This document shows, in pieces, positions 21,199 through 33,228 of a stretch of DNA of 64,000 bases; positions within the stretch are counted from its first letter, which is position 1, and the number at the start of each line of letters is the position of its first letter. Under the pieces are notes generated by a model that was given only the letters and a program-made list of their open reading frames with translations, searched no databases and was not told the DNA's origin. The translations under genes were made by a program, and so were the position numbers. This stretch comes from Craterostigma plantagineum. Its lineage: Eukaryota; Streptophyta; Magnoliopsida; Lamiales; Linderniaceae. The stretch spans positions 1 through 64,000 of the forward strand of contig JAPQWV010001364.1 in NCBI GenBank assembly GCA_027422505.1, given 5' to 3'.

Positions 21199-24100
21199 TA
21201 GGGGTGGGATCGGATCGGATAAATCGGGTTTCGGGTATTTCGGGTCGGGTACCCGAAAAATCGGGTAGTGAAAATGAAACCCGAACCCGATCCGATTAAG
21301 GTTCGGGTACCCGTCAATCGGGTACCCGATACCCGTCGGATCGGATCGGGTCGGGTTCGGGTTTTTCTGTTTTTTTTTTTTTTTTTACAAATTAGTATGC
21401 TTATTGCTTACATTAATCTTGAGAAATAAAGTTCATACCAACAACAAATAAATTAAACAAAATCAACAAATAAATTCAACATCATTAAAACAAATAATTT
21501 CAACACAATCAACAATAAAATATAATCAACCATTAAAAATTAATATTTCAACACAATTACCAATAAAATAAATTCAACACCATAAAAAGTAAATAATTTC
21601 AACACCATAAAAAATAAATAAATTCAACATCGCCCATATATAAAATCAAATAGCACCATAAGTCAAGATCAACAAGTCACGACCGACACGACACAATACG
21701 ATAAAATGAGCTCACAACACAACACAAATCACGAATAAGGTCATTAGGTCAACACCATCCTAAATATTACAAAACAAAATAAGTCGGTCAACCATCAACA
21801 ACTAAAGCTCCAACATCAAATTAAAAACGCACAATTACATTTCACATATCAATAGCGATTGACGATGTATCCACGCCCGTGCTCTCCAATTCTACAAAAA
21901 AAATAGCAATATTAAACAAGCGCAATTGTAAAAATCAAGTAAAGCATATAATATAACGTAAACATAACATACCCTTCTCGATGTTCTCGATTTCGCTCAA
22001 GTCCTCCTCAAGATTTATTGGTTTCGAGTCGTGACGAATCCAATCTTGGACGCATATTAGAGCTTGCACAATTTTAGAGGACAATGAACTCCTAAAAGTT
22101 TCAAGCACACGACCACCCGTACTAAAAGTGGACTCGGAAGCAACCGTAGAGACCGGAACGGCCAAAATATCTCGAGCCATCTTAGAAAGCACCGGGAAAC
22201 GATGAGAATTTAGTTTCCACCACTTCAGTATGTCAAAGCCATCATATGGGTCTTCAATATCTTCGCTCAAGTACTTATCCAATTCCGACTTCGCACGTTC
22301 ACTTTTTCCGTCTCTCTTTCTCTTCATCATTTCCTCAAACAAATATGTTGCATTTGTAGCAATAGACAAGGAAGAATCGCCACTAACTTGTTGAGCAATA
22401 TGACGTGGTCGTGGACTATCGGGCGCTCCATATCTCAACTTGTACGCATTGAACAATTCGTGGATGCCAAACCTAACTTGTTCTTTCATCGTCGACGAGG
22501 TAAAACAATCGGGATATACCCGGTCAAATGAGAAATCAATCATCTCCCACTTGTAGCGAGGATCAAGAATCACGGCATAGTATACAATCTTGTTCACTTT
22601 CTCTATCGACCCCCAATATTTGTCGAATTTACTTTTCATTCGACGAGCCATATTTTTGAGTTCTTCATCGCCTTCATCTAACCAACCTCGAAGAAGCAAG
22701 TCGACGGTAGTTATTTCATGAAAAACTACGTTCGACGTGACATACGAAGAGCCCGAAATACTCAACGTAAGCTTATAAAAATGGCTCAAAAGTTTTACCA
22801 ACAACTTTGCCCTTTCCCAATCGTCCGCCGTGGGAACACCACAAAATGGCTCCTTCGATAAGTCATTAACAAAAGCCGCATCCACATCTCCAAATTTTTT
22901 AAACGCTCTAGAAAAATATATGGCCGACTCCAACATCAAATATGTGGAATTCCACCGAGTCGGTACATCAAGACTCAAGCCCTTAGTCGTCTCTAACTTC
23001 ACGTTTTTTGCACATTCGAAAAACCGTTTTAGCCTACTAGGAGAATTCCTAATGTATCGAACGGCTCCTCTAATACGAGAGATAGCATCATTTTTTTCCT
23101 TCAATCCATCTTGCACGACAATATTAATAATATGAGCTATACATCTCACATGATATACTTCCCCCCCAAAATACTTGTACCAACATCACAACTATTCTTC
23201 AAATAAGCAATTGCACCGTCATTTGACGATGCATTATCAACCGTAACGGTAAATACCTTATCAATTCCCCATTCAAGTAGGCATTGCTCGACGCCGTTGC
23301 CTACTTCTTCACCTTTGTGACCCAAAATCGGACAAAAGTTCAAAATCTTTTTTCTCAAAATCCAATCATCATCAATGAAGTGGGCCGTGAGGCACATATA
23401 GTTGATTCTTTGAATCGAAGTCCAAGTGTCCGTCGTAAGACAAACGGTTTTGTGATTGGTTTCTAATGGCCGACTTCAATCTATCCTTTTCCCCCACATA
23501 CATGTTGTAAATGTCCTTTGTTATAGTTTTCCGTGTAGGAATTCTAAACATAGGACAAATAACCGACAAGAAGTGCCTAAAACCCTCGTTCTCTACGGTT
23601 TTAAAAGGTAACTCATCAACGGCAATCATGTGACACAATGCATCAATCGCCTTACCTTGATCAAATCTCCAAGTGCCGAGTGTACCGTCTTGCTCATTCC
23701 CACGACTCCGAGATGTTTGAAAAGCAAGACGAGATTGACTTGTTTGAACTTCTTGCGGCTTCTTTTACACGACTTGAAGTGATTCCTTATAGGATTGGTT
23801 CCATGAAGCCTTGGGTCGGCTTTAAGTGCACTACTACAATACTTGCACCTCGCCTTTTGCACTTTGTCGACTTCACAAAAGAATTTGTTGAAGTGTTCCC
23901 AATACGTTGACCTAGACGCCATTACGGTTTTAGTTTTCTTCCGACCCTTTTCTTTACCTTCTACCTCCTCCTCGAGCTCCATATCATCGATGTCGTCGAC
24001 ACTTTGACTTGGTGGAATATCTTGGGCTCCAACGTTGATATGGTGTTCGGTATCTTGAGATTCCCGAGCCTCTTCTTCGGTACGAACACCATCTCTAGTT

Positions 24101-24911
24101 GAAGCTTCACTTGAAACATGACTACTATGACTTGCCATCTACAAATCAAGCATAAAAAACATGTAAACATTCAAGAGCATCCAATGCATTTTTAAAATCG
24201 ATCATAATTCAAATATCAAATACATATTAAAATTTGAAACCTAAATGGCAAACGCAAATCAACACCCAAAATCGACCACCCTGAATTTAAACATGTATAA
24301 AATGTTAATACACATTCATAATCATCTTTTGAAACTTAAAAATTCCAAAAAATCAACAAAGTTTCAGAAATAGAAAATAAGGCTATATAGAAGTTAGACC
24401 TTATGGACGGAATCGGTGGACGGTGGGCGGCCGAAGATGCTGAGGTCGGATGGTTGACGGCGGACGGTGCTTGGTGATGCGAGTCGGCGGTCGGTGGTGG
24501 CGAGCCGTGAGGGTCTCTGCTATGCTATGACTTCGTTTGCCTTCTCGTCGTTCATGGTTCTCTCTGTTTTGGTTGTGAGGTGGGTTCTTTTTTATTTATT
24601 GTATTTGGTCTAATCTAATTGTTTATGGTGGGCTATTTCTTTGGGTCAGATTTTAGTAAGTGCCCAACAAAAGGGGAAAATGGGTAGGCTGGATGGTTAT
24701 TAATGGTGGGCTGGTTTATTGGGCCGGATTTTCGGGTACCCGATCGGGTATTTCGGGTAGCGCAAAGCTACCCGAAATCCGATCCGATAATATCAAACGG
24801 GTCGGGTTTAAACCCGATACCCGAAATACCCGAATTTATTTTAAAAATCGGGTAAATATCCGATCGGGTCGGATCGGATACCCGATACCCGAACCCGTTT
24901 ACTCACCCCTA
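21199..24911 (-). mobile_element. Full-length hAT transposon nested in the copia LTR
   Basis: Ends TAGGGGTG and CACCCCTA, with an exact 8-bp target duplication TTGGACGG at 21191-21198 and 24912-24919. About 160 bp at each end is packed with CGGGTA/TACCCG motifs, often as the palindrome CGGGTACCCG, in both orientations. It carries a frameshifted transposase on the minus strand and is 3713 bp long. Confidence 0.95.
21935..24138 (-). pseudogene. hAT transposase (BED finger plus hAT dimerisation domain)
   Basis: Starts at 24138 with an acidic N-terminus, then a BED zinc finger (TYWEHFNKFF ... RCKYCSSALK ... NPIRNHFKSCK). The core follows (HMIAVDELPFKTVENEGFRHF; TDTWTS; VTVDNASSND; RCIAHIINIVVQDGLK; DVPTRWNSTYLML), then the hAT C-terminal dimerisation domain (DILKWWKLNSHRFPVLSKMA; PVSTVASESTFSTGGR). 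Length is normal for Ac-like/RICESLEEPER-type proteins (about 670-700 residues). Three single-base slips break it: near 23730, at an A run near 23445, and at a run of seven G (minus strand) near 23165, where eight restore the frame. Confidence 0.92.
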
Positions 24912-24946
24912 TTGGACGGTAGGTAATGCAAAGGTCAATATCAACA

Positions 24947-24957
24947 AATCTCCACAT
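24947..24957 (-). other. Polypurine tract of the copia element
   Basis: The minus strand reads TGTGGAGATT directly before the 3' LTR start TGTTGATATTG. It would prime plus-strand synthesis. Confidence 0.7.
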
Positions 24958-25002
24958 TGACCTTTGATTCCGTAAATTACTCCATCTTAATTTATAATAC
25001 CT

Positions 25003-28000
25003 TTATCTCCCTCCGACCTTAGCCTCGACGGGACAGTTCACCAACTTTGAAACACCAATCAAGTCCAAGCAATGCTTGAACTTTGAAACTGAAAGAGCCT
25101 TCGTAAACAAATCTGCAGGATTATCCTTTGTGTGTATCATCTTGATAAACACCTTCTTATCTGCAATGATATCACGAATAAAATGATACTTAACATTAAT
25201 ATGTTTAGTCCTTTCGTGATACATCTGATCCTTAGTCAAATGAATCGCACTTTGACTATCCCATAAAATAGTAATAACTCCCCGATTCTGAGTTAATTTG
25301 CTGAATAACCCTTTCAACCACAAAGCTTCCTTGATCGCATCAGTAATCGCCATGTATTCTGCTTCAGTAGTAGACAACGCCACTACGTGCTGTAGAGTAG
25401 CTTTCCAGCTAACTGCACAACCTCCAATAGAAAATACATAACCAGTAAGAGATCGTCGTTTATCGAGATCACCTGCGTAGTCTGAATCGACGAAGCCAAC
25501 GAGAATATCACTGTTTCTGCCAAATTCCAAACAAAAGCTTAGAGTACCCTTCAAGTATCTGAGAATCCACTTCACTGCTTTCCAGTGTTCTTTTCCTGAA
25601 TTAGCCATATACCTGCTAACAACACTAACAGCTTGTGAAATATCAGGACGTGTACATACCATTGCATACATAATACTGCCGACTGCACTCGAGTAAGGAA
25701 CTCGTGCCATATACGCTTCTTCCTCATCTGATGATGGTGACTGAGCAGCGCTTAGCCTAAAATGGCTAGCAAGAGGAGTGCTGACTGGTTTGGCATCGTG
25801 CATGCCAAAACGTTCCAAAACCTTTCTGAGGTAACTTTCCTGGGTCAGGTGTAACTTACCAACTCCTCTATCACGTCTAATCTCCATACCTAGAATCTCC
25901 TTAGCTGCTCCTAAATCCTTCATTTCAAATTCACCATTCAATAAGGCCTTCAACTGGTGAATTTCTGCAAGATTCTTAACCGCAATGAGCATGTCATGAA
26001 CATATAATAACAGATAAATGAACGAAGTGTCATTTAACTTCTGGAAGTAAACACAACTATCATACTTGCTCCTGGAGAAACCATGACCCAACATGAAAGA
26101 ATCAAACCGTTTATACCACTGTCTTGGAGACTGCTTTAATCCGTATAAGGATTTCTTCAGTAGACAAACTTGGTCTTACTTGCCTTCAACTATGAAGCCT
26201 TCAGGTTGCTTCATATAAATCTGTTCATCTAAATCGCCATGTAAGAACGCTGTCTTGACGTCAAGCTGTTCTAACTCCAAATCATACATGGCAACGAATG
26301 CAAGTAATACACGAATAGAGCTATGTCTAACGACAGGTGAGAATACATCATTAAAATCAACACCTTGTACCTGACTATAGCCTTTTGCGACTAATCGTGC
26401 CTTATACCTTGCATCGTCTGAACCAGATAACCTTCTTTTTTCTTGAAGACCCACTTACATCCGACTATTTTCTTTTTCTTCGGCGGCGGCACAAGAATCC
26501 ATGTTCCATTCTTGTGTAGAGACTCCATTTCTTCATTCATCGCTACCAGCCACTTATCAGAATTAACATCGCTAATTGCCTCCGAATAGGTAGAAGGTTC
26601 GCCGCCTCCACCTGTTTCTTGCGCCACTGATAAAGCGTACGAAACTAAATTCACGTGCCGCTGTGGTAGTCGAATCTCCCGTCTCTCCCTATCTCTGGCT
26701 ATAGAATATTCCTGCTCGGTGCTTTCCTCTTCAACAGGATCTGAATCACGTTCTAGCTCATCCTCTTGATCTGTTGGACTCGTAGCAGGGTCATCTGAAG
26801 GATCTTTGTTGATCTCGAGCTCCACCACCTCGCTGTGTACACTATCCTTCTTTTCTTGATTAGAAGAATTAGTAGACTCTTTTGAAGGATGTAACATAGA
26901 AGACTCGTCAAATGTAACATCTCTGCTAATTATAAATTTGGGTGACTTGGGATCAGGATAATATAGTCTATATCCTTTCACCCCTGAAGCGTAACCGAGA
27001 AAAATACACTTCTTAGCTCTAGGCTCTAACTTTCCCTCGTTTACGTGCATATAAGCTGGGCACCCAAATATTCTTAAGTTGGAGTAATCAGCATGAGTAC
27101 CTGACCATACTTCCTCAGGAGTCTTGAAGTTGATCGGTGAACACGGTGAGCGGTTGACAATATAACATGCTGCAGCGATAGCTTCAGCCCAAAAATCTTT
27201 TGTCAACCCAGCGTTAGAGATCATACATCTAGCTCTCTTTAGAAGCGTTCTGTTCATGCGCTCGGCAACACCATTTTGTTGAGGCGTCATTCGAACAGTG
27301 TGATGTCGAGCAATTCCTTCATTCTTGCAGAATTCGTTGAACTCGCTTCCACAAAATTCTAAGCCATTATCTGTCCGCAATCGCTTGATCTGTTTTCCTG
27401 TCTGCTTTTCAATCAAATCTTTCCATTGTTTAAATGTTAGGAAACGTCACTTTTCTGTTTAAGAAAATAGACCCAGACTTTTCTTGAAAAATCATCAATG
27501 AAAGTCAACATATATCTTGCACCACCTTTGGACGGAACACGAGAAGGACCCCATACATCAGAATGAATATAGTCCAAAGTACCTTTCGTCCTGTGGACTG
27601 CTGGAGAATTGAAGCTTACTCGTTTCTGCTTCCCAAAAATACAATGTTCGCAAAAGTCCATCTTACCAGTACTTTGACCGCGAAGTAGGCCCCGCTTGCT
27701 TAAAATCGTCAAGCCTTTTTCTCCCATGTGTCCAAGTCGCATATGCCATAATCGCGTGGTATCAATCTCCGGGGATGTCGAAACTGCAGCGGAACTTGTA
27801 ACAGTAGTTCCCTGCAAAACATATAAATTTTCAGACCTGTAAGCTTTCATCACGACAAGGGCACCTCTGGCAATTTTCAAAACTCCACCTTCACGTGAGA
27901 ACCTGCACCCTTGAGATTCAAGTGTGCCTAAAGAGACAAGATTTCTTTTCACATCTGGAACATGTCTGACTTCTGTGAGCGTTCGGATGATTCCGTCGAA

Positions 28001-29004
28001 CATCTTGATCCTAACCGTGCCTTTACCAACAACTTTACACGGAGCATCATTTCCCATTAAGACATATCCACCATTGAATTTTTCATATGTGGAAAAACAA
28101 TCTCTACTCCGACTTATGTGGTAAGAACAACCCGAATCTAAGATCCACTCATTATCAGACCTAACAATATTTGCAGTTGCTACAAAAATAGTTCCATCGC
28201 TCTCATCAACAGCTAGACTAGCTTCGGCGGGTTTATTATATTGCTGATTATTTTTCTCCTTATTTTTTAATTTAAAACAATCAACTTTAATGTGACCCTT
28301 TTTCTTGCAAAAATTACAGACTTTATTTCTGTACCTGGATTTTGACCTTTCTTTAGATCTTCTATTTTCAGCATCACTACGTTCTGGTCTTCCCCGTGCA
28401 AACAGGCCTTCTGCCGGCTACCACTTGTTTCTCCCGTAATATCCCTGTCTATCTGTTCTTTCGATTGCAAGGCAGATTTGACACTAGCATACGATATCGG
28501 ATCTTTTCCATAAATTATGGTGTCATGAAAATGCTTTAAAGACGAGGGAAGGGAACACAACAATATTATGGCCTGATCTTCGTCCGTCACTTTGACTTCT
28601 ACGTTCGCCAAATCAATAATGATAGAATCGAATTTATCGAGATGCGAAAGAATAGAAGTACCTTCTATCATTTTCATACTATAAAGTTTCTGCTTTAAAT
28701 AAAGCCGATTCTCCTTTGTCTTCTTCATGTAGATAGCTTTTAACGCATCCCACATACCCATGGCCGTCGTCTCCGTGGCAACTTCTTGTAAAACCTCGTA
28801 AGAGAGATTTAAGATAATAGCCGATCTGGCTTTCTTGTCCAATTCATTAAATTGATCGTCCTTCATTTCGGTTGGTTTCTTCATTGCGCCTTCAAGCGCC
28901 ACCTCGCAACCGTCTTGAATGAGTATGACCTCCATCTTGAGACTCCACATTGCAAAGTTGACGTTTCTGTCGAACTTTTCAATTGACATTTTTGTTATCG
29001 TCAT
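25003..29004 (-). pseudogene. Copia gag-pol polyprotein, broken
   Basis: Gag from 29004 (MTITKMSIEKFDRNVNFAMW); a CCHC knuckle (CNFCKKKGHIKVDC, near 28310) one frame over; protease (LDSGCSYH, near 28120); GAG-pre-integrase (LWHMRLGHMGEKGL); integrase core (HSDVWGP, FIDDFSRKVWVYF, RTDNGLEF); reverse transcriptase (LDVKTAFLHGDL); RNase H up to 25003. One-base losses occur near 28420, 27448 (three T where four fit) and 26433, and an in-frame TAA replaces a Gln codon near 26175. The reverse transcriptase active-site box reads YVHD instead of YVDD (codon at about 26003), so it would be inactive even with frames intact. Confidence 0.93.
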
Positions 29005-29030
29005 GGTGGCTAAAAAAATAAATCGGGGTT

Positions 29031-29047
29031 TGGCTCTGATACCAATT
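29031..29047 (-). other. Copia primer-binding site (initiator tRNA-Met)
   Basis: The minus strand reads AATTGGTATCAGAGCCA immediately after the 5' LTR; TGGTATCAGAGC matches the complement of the plant initiator tRNA-Met 3' end. Confidence 0.88.
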
Positions 29048-29525
29048 TGTTGGGATATGCGGAAATCCCCGATAATTATTTTGCCTGAAAAATGACGATA
29101 ATAAATGAACTAGACGAAAAATAAATTTGGACAATGACACGAGATTTACGTGGTTCGGTCAGAATCACCTACGTCCACGGGCCGGAGGGTAGAACTTCTT
29201 TATTATGTGGAGATATTACAGACACGTACACTGACGTGGTACAAAAGCAGCTACAACAATATAAGGAGTATGCTACAGAAAATGATCAGAGGAGAACGAA
29301 TATCTGTGTGGTGTGTTCATTTCCTTCGATGAGAGCTCTGCTATTTATAGATGGAATTTGCCTCTAATCGCTCGTCTACACGAGCAATTCAAGTCTCAAA
29401 AAAAGGCGTAGACATTTGACAAAGCAAAGCTGCCGCACACTAAATTAGCCTTACGTCTCTTTAACTATGACTTTTCAAATCATGTGTGCTTTGGACGGTA
29501 GGTAATGCAAAGGTCAATATCAACA
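29048..29525 (-). repeat. Copia 5' LTR, intact
   Basis: 478 bp, TGTTGGGATATG to AATATCAACA on the plus strand, nearly identical to the split 3' LTR. Confidence 0.93.
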
Positions 29526-29530
29526 TGTTT

Positions 29531-30375
29531 CTGGCGAAGTTATGTTGAAGTTATTTTGATATGCGTACCTTTTTGTCCTCGCACTTTCGTTGATCGACTT
29601 TGAGCGCACAGACGTATCAAATTTTGGTTTTCCTTTGCATCAAAGTCTGACTCTTTTGGACGTGTGATGACATGATTTGTTCGATGATTTTAGGTGTGTT
29701 GGAGCCGTGGCTGTGGTTTTTTTTTTTGGCGAACGACTGTAATTTTGATGAAGATATTGCGAAGAAGAAAACCATTAGAAATCAATGAGCTAGGGTATAA
29801 TCTTATCGACCCAAATGAGATTAACATGCATGGTTAATGAATGATGTGGTATATTGGAAGACTGCCTAAGGCCTAGTTGTTCTGTGTCATTTTTTTGTGT
29901 GAATTAGAGAAACTCCTTTGATTGAAAGAATTGCACTTATCCTTAATTCATGGCTTTGGTTGAATGCTGATCAAGACAAAGACATTTCACGCATTAGTCC
30001 AATCATCCTTTCGGAAATATATTTTTGACCAAAAAAATAATAGAAGAAACATATTCAGTATAGAAACGTTGCGCCAAGCAACGATAATCATGATCTGCAT
30101 TCTGCAAAAAATGTAACCGTGAGAACACAAAGCCAACAATAAAATAATGAGCCATGTGCTAATTTTCCGGCTCGAAAAATCAGTCCATGGCTGTTAACTT
30201 TCAAATGCTTAGCAAAAACAGGGCCATAGACATTGCAGCGAAGAAGCAAGTATGTTGGACCTTTAATATTTTGAGCATGTTCCACATATGCCTTGTACTG
30301 ATAGTTTTCTCAATATCTCATTATTAATCAAACAACAGAAATACAATATTCTGGATATTCAAATGAGCAAGATAA
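29531..30375. other. Intergenic DNA right of the copia insertion
   Basis: No gene or bounded element recognised. Contiguous with 20135-20763 before the copia insertion. Confidence 0.5.
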
Positions 30376-30379
30376 TCAT

Positions 30380-30940
30380 CCCCACGGCCACGTCCCACAG
30401 TTACACGGCCATGGGGCAATGGCAGAGAGCAAGAAGAGAAGCCCACCGCCTCATCGTCCGCCCTCCACGGCCGTGGCTCACGGGCAGAAAGCTGGAAAAC
30501 GAGCCCACAGCCGTGATTGCGGCAAAGATCTCGCCACGGCCTTGTGACAAGGATCCACGGCCGTGGTAACCTAGGCAGAGGACTTGAGCTACGGCCCATT
30601 CAACAACTCCACGGCCGTGGTGGAATGGGCAGAATTTTCTCCACGGCCACCTAATCATACAACCACGGCCGTGAGGGGAGGGGCAGAGAGTTTCAGGTTC
30701 GCCCACGGTCGATTCATCTTAATCCCACGGCCGTGGATGTGTCGCAGGCTTGCAATTCTTGGACCATTTAAGGGTGCGTTTGGTCTACGGAAATCGACGC
30801 GGAAAGAAAAGAAAATTGTAGTGGTACGCATCGAATCATTGTACATCACGGTTCACATGTCGTACAATCACGCTTTTTCTTTTCTTTTCCAAGTCGAAAT
30901 CCACGAACCAAACGGAGCCTAAGTGATCACGGCCGTGGAG
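30380..30940. repeat. Array of dispersed CCACGGCCGTGG palindromes
   Basis: Palindrome copies at 30465, 30555, 30609, 30663 (one mismatch), 30725 and 30928 (one base short), plus degenerate copies near 30381, 30404, 30509 and 30534. Central spacings are about 54-62 bp, and a GGGCAGA-like phrase often follows 10-20 bases later. A Tourist MITE interrupts the array. Probably part of a retroelement LTR or 3' region, but no LTR ends were found. Confidence 0.75.
30772..30919. mobile_element. 148-bp Tourist-like MITE
   Basis: Ends GGGTGCGTTTGGT and ACCAAACGGAGCC, with TAA target duplications at 30769-30771 and 30920-30922. Same family and length as 12726-12873. Confidence 0.85.
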
Positions 30941-31789
30941 TGCCCATTACGTGGCAGTGGAGGCGATGAACTCAACTTAAAAATCCTAATTTCAACCCTA
31001 ATGGGGGGATTTCGATTCATAACAAAACCCTAATCACTTAGAGAGGGAGAGAGCCAAAAATGAGAGAAAGAGGAGCTGGAAAAAAGGGATAGAGGGATTT
31101 CGATTCAACGAAGATTTCTTGCCAAAGCGATAGAGGAACGAGAGCTCCACCCTTGAAATCGCCCCTATATCTCATCTAGGGAAGATTTATGAGTTCTGCG
31201 CCTCTTTTCCTCTTTAATTTTGTAGTTACTTTGTCTAGTATGAGTAGCTAATTCCCTTTGTGTTTGGGAGTAGATGAACGTTAGGTTACGTCGTAGTTAG
31301 GGCGTAGGATAGTCGTGAACGCATGTATTTGGGCTATTTATTGTTCTATGAACTTGTTTCTTTACATCAATATGTATATGTGTTGATGTGAATGTGTGGT
31401 ACATCGTTTAGGGCGACGGCTAAATAACGATTAGACCGTTCATAGACGTTAGGATTCGAGTATAGGGCGATAGCAAATACTCGATCCCTCGCCTTCTAGT
31501 AATCGTTGATTTTAGATTCTCACGAGCGTTTAGGGCGACAGCAAGATCGTGATTGAGTAGGAAATTACTGCGATTTAGTCGATAAACACGTAGGAGCGAT
31601 ATTCTATTGTCTTAGCCGATATTATCTAGCGAGATTCGAACCCTGAGCACATTTTTGTTATTTGAACTCTCTCATATCCATTTTAGACGTGCTTTCTTAG
31701 TCTTCTATTCCATTAGGTTAATCTGTCTTAGTCTTCTATTCCATTAGGTTAATCTGTTAAATTAGTTCGCATCATAAACTCTCAATCAT
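30940..31789. other. Retroelement-like gene-free stretch with a 31-bp tandem duplication
   Basis: No coding region. The AACCCTAAT phrases with a purine-rich GAGAGGGAGAGAGCC stretch and repeated TAGGGCGAYRGC motifs (31410, 31464, 31530) look like an LTR relic. A perfect 31-bp unit is duplicated in tandem at 31696-31726 and 31727-31757. Confidence 0.45.
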
Positions 31790-31950
31790 CTGTTGGTTGG
31801 TTCATAGAAGAAAATGGAAAGAGGAAAGAACATCAACCATCAAGAAATGGATAACCTACACATGTGAAAAGTATGGCTTTGACTATTTAGGCTCTTGTAA
31901 GTACATCTAAAATCCTCGGGTTAAAAGAAAACAAGAAGGCATCAAAATAA

Positions 31951-33189
31951 GGGTGAATTCCTTATCAGTACCTTTCAAGGTTTAAACTTCCTTATCAGTA
32001 TCCCTAGCAAAAAATCTTCATTTTCAGTACCCATCTGCCAAGAAGTTGTGTAATTAATACCTCAAATAGTAAACGGACGAAAATACCCTTTTCTGAAATG
32101 AAATAGGACATCGTACCAACTGTTTTGATTGTTATACAAAATGTTATTCTAACTATACCAACTGTTATCATTATTATACCAAATGATATAGTGTACAATT
32201 ATGTTGGTATAAGTTCTACAGTTTCTGGTATAATTTCAAAATCAATTGGTATATCGTCCAATTCCACTGTATAAAATCAAATAACGTTATTTACTGGTAT
32301 AATAACCAAAACATATGGTATAATTTCTATATTTTCTGGTATAATAGCAAAATCAGTTGGTATAACGTCCAATTTCGTTGTGAATTATAATACCGCTATT
32401 GAAATTGGACATCATACCAACCGTTTTGATTATTATACCAACTGTTGTTCTAATTATACCAATTGTTGTCATTATTATACCAACTAGTATAGTATACAAT
32501 TCTGTTGGTATAATTACGACAACAGTTGGTATAATTTCTACAGTTTCTGGTATAATTTCAAAATCAGTTGGTATAACGTCAATGTCACTGTATAAAATTC
32601 GTATAACGTTATTTACTGGTATAATAACCAAAACATATGGTATACTACAATTGCTGGTATAACAGCAAAATCAGTTGGTATAACATCCAATTTCGCTTAA
32701 ATTATAATAACGCTATTTAAATTGGACATTATACCAACTGTTATTCTAAGTATACCAAATGTTATCATTATTATACCAACTGGTATAGTGTATAATTCTC
32801 TTGGTAAAATTACGACAGCATATGGTATAATTTCTACAATTTGTGGTATAGTTGCAAAATCAGTTGGTATAATTACGTCAAATTTCGCTGTAAATTATAA
32901 TAACGCTAGTTACTGGTATAATAACGAAAACAGATGGTATACTTTCAACATTTTCTGGTACAATGTCCAATTTTGTTGGTATAATAACAAATTTTTTTGG
33001 TATAATTCATGTGAAAATAATTATTCAGCTTTTTTGAATATGTGAAAAAGGGGTATTTTCGATGCTGAAAAGAGCTTTTTAGATACTGAACATGAATAAA
33101 TTTTTAAATGAGTACTTATAAGGAAGAAATAATTGAAGGGGTATTAAAAGGAAGTCAAAATCTTAAAAGGAACTTATAAGGAATTAACC
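31951..33189. mobile_element. MULE-MITE with internal tandem repeats
   Basis: Imperfect ~45-bp TIRs (left GGGTGAATTCCTTATCAG; right, inverted, GGTTAATTCCTTATAAG), with an exact 9-bp target duplication TCAAAATAA at 31942-31950 and 33190-33198, the Mutator length. The interior is tandem repeat; no transposase. Confidence 0.92.
32095..33005. repeat. Three ~305-bp tandem units of GGTATAA-type motifs
   Basis: Units begin near 32095, 32399 and 32717 with AAATNGGACATCATACCAAC-like sequence. Each is itself built of ~20-bp steps alternating TATACCAACTG in the first half with its inverse GGTATAA in the second, so each unit can fold on itself. Open stretches here are a by-product of repetition, not genes. 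Confidence 0.85.
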
Positions 33190-33228
33190 TCAAAATAAAG
33201 ACAAGGTCTAAAGTGTGGTTATCCATAT

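Larger units (their letters stand above)
20769..24946 (-). repeat. Copia 3' LTR, split by a hAT element
   Basis: LTR parts 20769-21198 and 24920-24946 (457 bp together) flank the nested element 21199-24911 and its second target-duplication copy. Compared with the intact 5' LTR it has point changes and lacks a short stretch (an AAAAAAAGGCG-containing segment present near 29398). Confidence 0.9.
20769..29525 (-). mobile_element. Ty1/copia LTR retrotransposon, nearly complete
   Basis: LTRs start TGTTRGGATATG and end AATATCAACA on the plus strand, with a 5-bp target duplication TGTTT at 20764-20768 and 29526-29530. The element is transcribed from the minus strand, so the 5' LTR is on the right. 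A primer-binding site for initiator tRNA-Met and a purine tract flank the LTRs. Gag-pol order (gag, protease, integrase, reverse transcriptase, RNase H) is copia. The 3' LTR is split by a complete hAT element. Without that insertion it is about 5.0 kb. Confidence 0.95.

Noticed and set aside
30465..30740. Regularly spaced palindromes resembling a CRISPR array
   Set aside because: Repeats are only 12 bp, spacers vary and share phrases, there are no cas genes, and the genome is a plant.
32353..33045. Open frames of Ile/Thr/Val-rich peptides on both strands
   Set aside because: They follow the ~20-bp tandem repeat of a MULE-MITE; no start context, no family.
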